Assembly (NCBI GenBank): GCA_946407175.1
Contig: CAMJNB010000045.1
Coordinates: 1-7,914, forward strand
Length of the DNA stretch: 7,914 nt
From: an uncultured Selenomonadales bacterium
Lineage (GTDB): Bacteria; Bacillota_C; Negativicutes; Selenomonadales; Selenomonadaceae
Direction: 5' to 3'
Below the pieces are notes generated by a model. The model was not told the DNA's origin. It ran no database searches and saw only the letters and a list, made by a program, of their open reading frames with translations. Both the position numbers and the translations under genes were made by a program. How positions within the stretch are numbered: the first letter of the stretch is position 1; the number at the start of each line of letters is the position of its first letter. This document shows, one piece after another, positions 7,131 through 7,914 of the stretch.

Positions 7131-7157
7131 GACTGAAAATTTTCACCGTGATAAACT
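7129..7157 (+). promoter_or_regulatory. possible sigma-70 promoter for the cas2/cas1 remnant
   Basis: TTGACT (7129-7134) and TAAACT (7152-7157) are 17 nt apart. The -35 starts in the T-tract of the cas6 terminator. A transcript would begin near 7164, almost at the ATG of the former cas2 (7165), giving little or no leader. The -10 matches the consensus at 4 of 6 bases. Confidence 0.4.
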
Positions 7158-7164
7158 TTCGGCT

Positions 7165-7830
7165 ATGAAGTAATTAATTTGTTATGATATACCGGAAGAC
7201 AGCGTACGCGCCAAAATTGTACGCTACCTTGAAGAATTTGCCTACCGAATGCAGTACAGCATTTTCAACTACAGTACACAAAAATTGCAAAGGCAGTCTG
7301 AAAAAGTTGCTACGTTTAAAACCGTTGATGAACTGCGCGGCGCAGAAGGTATTGCCGCCAAAAATTATTTCTCCGCGTTTCCTGAACTGATTAATATAAC
7401 GCGCTGGTCTTGGAAAGGTCGCTCCCAACACCCCGCCGCAGATCCTGTCAATGCACTTTTAAATTACGGCTACGCCTTCCTTGAACGTGAAGTCAGAATA
7501 GCCGCCGCAGTTGCAGGTATGGACGCACGTTTCGGCTTTTTCCATTCAAATGACGGCAGAAAAGATTCTTTGGTTTATGATTTAATGGAACTTTTCCGCC
7601 AGTCGGTTATTGACAGGTTTGTATTGACTTTATTAAATCGGAAAATGATTTCGCCTGATGACTTCGATAAATCTAAAACCGATTGCCGCCTGACTTTTGA
7701 CGCCGTGAAAATTTTTTGTACGCGCTACGAAGAATATATGTCTAAAAAGTACAGCGAATACGACGGCAAAAATACTCGTGATGTTATCTGCGAACGCATT
7801 AAAACTTTTGCGGAATGTCTGCGGCGCTGA
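7165..7830 (+). pseudogene. cas1: cas2'-'cas1 chimera: Cas2 N-terminus joined to the Cas1 catalytic domain
   Basis: In one frame, ATG AAG TAA at 7165-7173 is followed by LICYDIPEDS, RAKIVRYLEEF and AYRMQYSIFN (7174-7269), the first ~33 residues of a Cas2 with its Y-D-I-P catalytic Asp. The frame then runs straight into the C-terminal Cas1 domain, complete to TGA at 7828-7830. Counting from the ATG at 7249, the Cas1 metal ligands are all present: E33 in ELRGAEG, H99 in GFFH, D111 in LVYDLMELFR; PAADPVNALLNYGY (62-75) is also clear. Full Cas1 is about 300-340 residues, so the N-terminal beta domain (~130-150 residues) is missing, as is the second half of Cas2. The stop at codon 3 blocks expression from the natural Cas2 start. 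A 193-residue product from ATG 7249 is possible but has no good Shine-Dalgarno sequence. Cas1 and Cas2 normally form the spacer integrase, so this copy is very probably non-functional. The cause is likely a deletion in a cas2-cas1 order plus a point mutation. Confidence 0.85.
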
Positions 7831-7840
7831 AAAATTTTTC
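7829..7840 (+). other. 12-bp perfect AT palindrome after the cas1 stop
   Basis: GAAAAATTTTTC is a perfect palindrome starting within the TGA stop, and is followed by another run of seven T after TTGCAA. It is too AT-rich and loop-less to call a terminator. Confidence 0.3.
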
Positions 7841-7869
7841 TTGCAATTTTTTTCAGTCTATGGTATAAA
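7841..7869 (+). promoter_or_regulatory. strong promoter-like element reading out of the window (possible CRISPR leader)
   Basis: TTGCAA (7841-7846) and TATAAA (7864-7869) are separated by exactly 17 nt, and TGG directly before the -10 gives the extended TGn motif. A transcript would start near 7876. The 45 bases left are AT-rich and non-coding, apart from a possible ATG at 7910 with a weak site (GGA) 2 nt before it. After a cas1/cas2 pair, an AT-rich leader of a CRISPR array is a common neighbour, but no repeat unit is in view, so the target is unknown. Confidence 0.55.
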
Positions 7870-7914
7870 CTGCACAGTTGAAATTTTTGACGCAGAATTT
7901 TTTTGGAAAATGAT

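Noticed and set aside
7184..7390. Overlapping plus-strand frame beginning MIYRKTAYAP
   Set aside because: It is a shadow of the Cas2/Cas1 frame, with no family resemblance and no ribosome binding site.
7249..7830. Calling this an ordinary complete cas1 gene
   Set aside because: It lacks the whole N-terminal domain, and the in-frame sequence upstream is Cas2, not Cas1.
1..7914. CRISPR array, tRNA or rRNA genes, insertion sequence
   Set aside because: No spaced direct repeats of 25-40 nt, no tRNA or rRNA-like sequence and no transposase were seen on either strand; the only tandem repeats are inside coding sequence.

Overview
The window is the effector half of a type III-D-like CRISPR-Cas locus. 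It is followed by the wreck of its adaptation module and probably by the promoter or leader of something downstream, perhaps a CRISPR array. The taxon is uncertain. Moderate G+C content with many AAAATTTT runs, GGAGG-like Shine-Dalgarno sites, and ATG and GTG starts point to an anaerobic member of the Bacillota, possibly a gut or rumen Negativicute. That is an impression of base and codon style and rests on no marker gene.

Layout, all on the + strand. Positions 1-53 hold the end of an upstream gene, probably cas10 by context. Then comes one tight operon: a single Cas7/Csm3-like protein (54-725), Csx10 (728-2386), a double Cas7/Csm3 protein (2383-3750), Csx19 (3750-4349), a large Cas7-type RAMP with a big insertion (TIGR03986-like, 4350-6287) and Cas6 (6284-7069). 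Junctions are overlaps of 1-4 nt or gaps of 0-2 nt, so transcription and translation are probably coupled. A Rho-independent terminator (7100-7130) closes the operon.

Downstream, positions 7165-7830 hold a broken adaptation gene. The first ~33 codons of a Cas2 protein are joined in frame to the C-terminal catalytic domain of Cas1. The N-terminal domain of Cas1 and the C-terminal half of Cas2 are missing, and the would-be Cas2 start is followed by a stop codon at codon 3. A strong promoter-like sequence (7841-7869) then reads out of the window.

How the parts should work together: Cas6 cuts pre-crRNA. Csx10 (Cas5-like) should hold the crRNA 5' handle, four Cas7 domains spread over three proteins should form the backbone on the guide, Csx19 is the III-D accessory subunit, and an upstream Cas10 would be the signalling or nuclease subunit. 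The order Cas7, Cas5(-helical tail), Cas7-Cas7, Csx19, Cas7-with-insertion matches the parts of the fused III-D variant effector and resembles the domain content of Cas7-11 (III-E), but here the parts are separate genes. The locus looks able to make and use crRNAs, while its own spacer acquisition appears dead or drastically altered.
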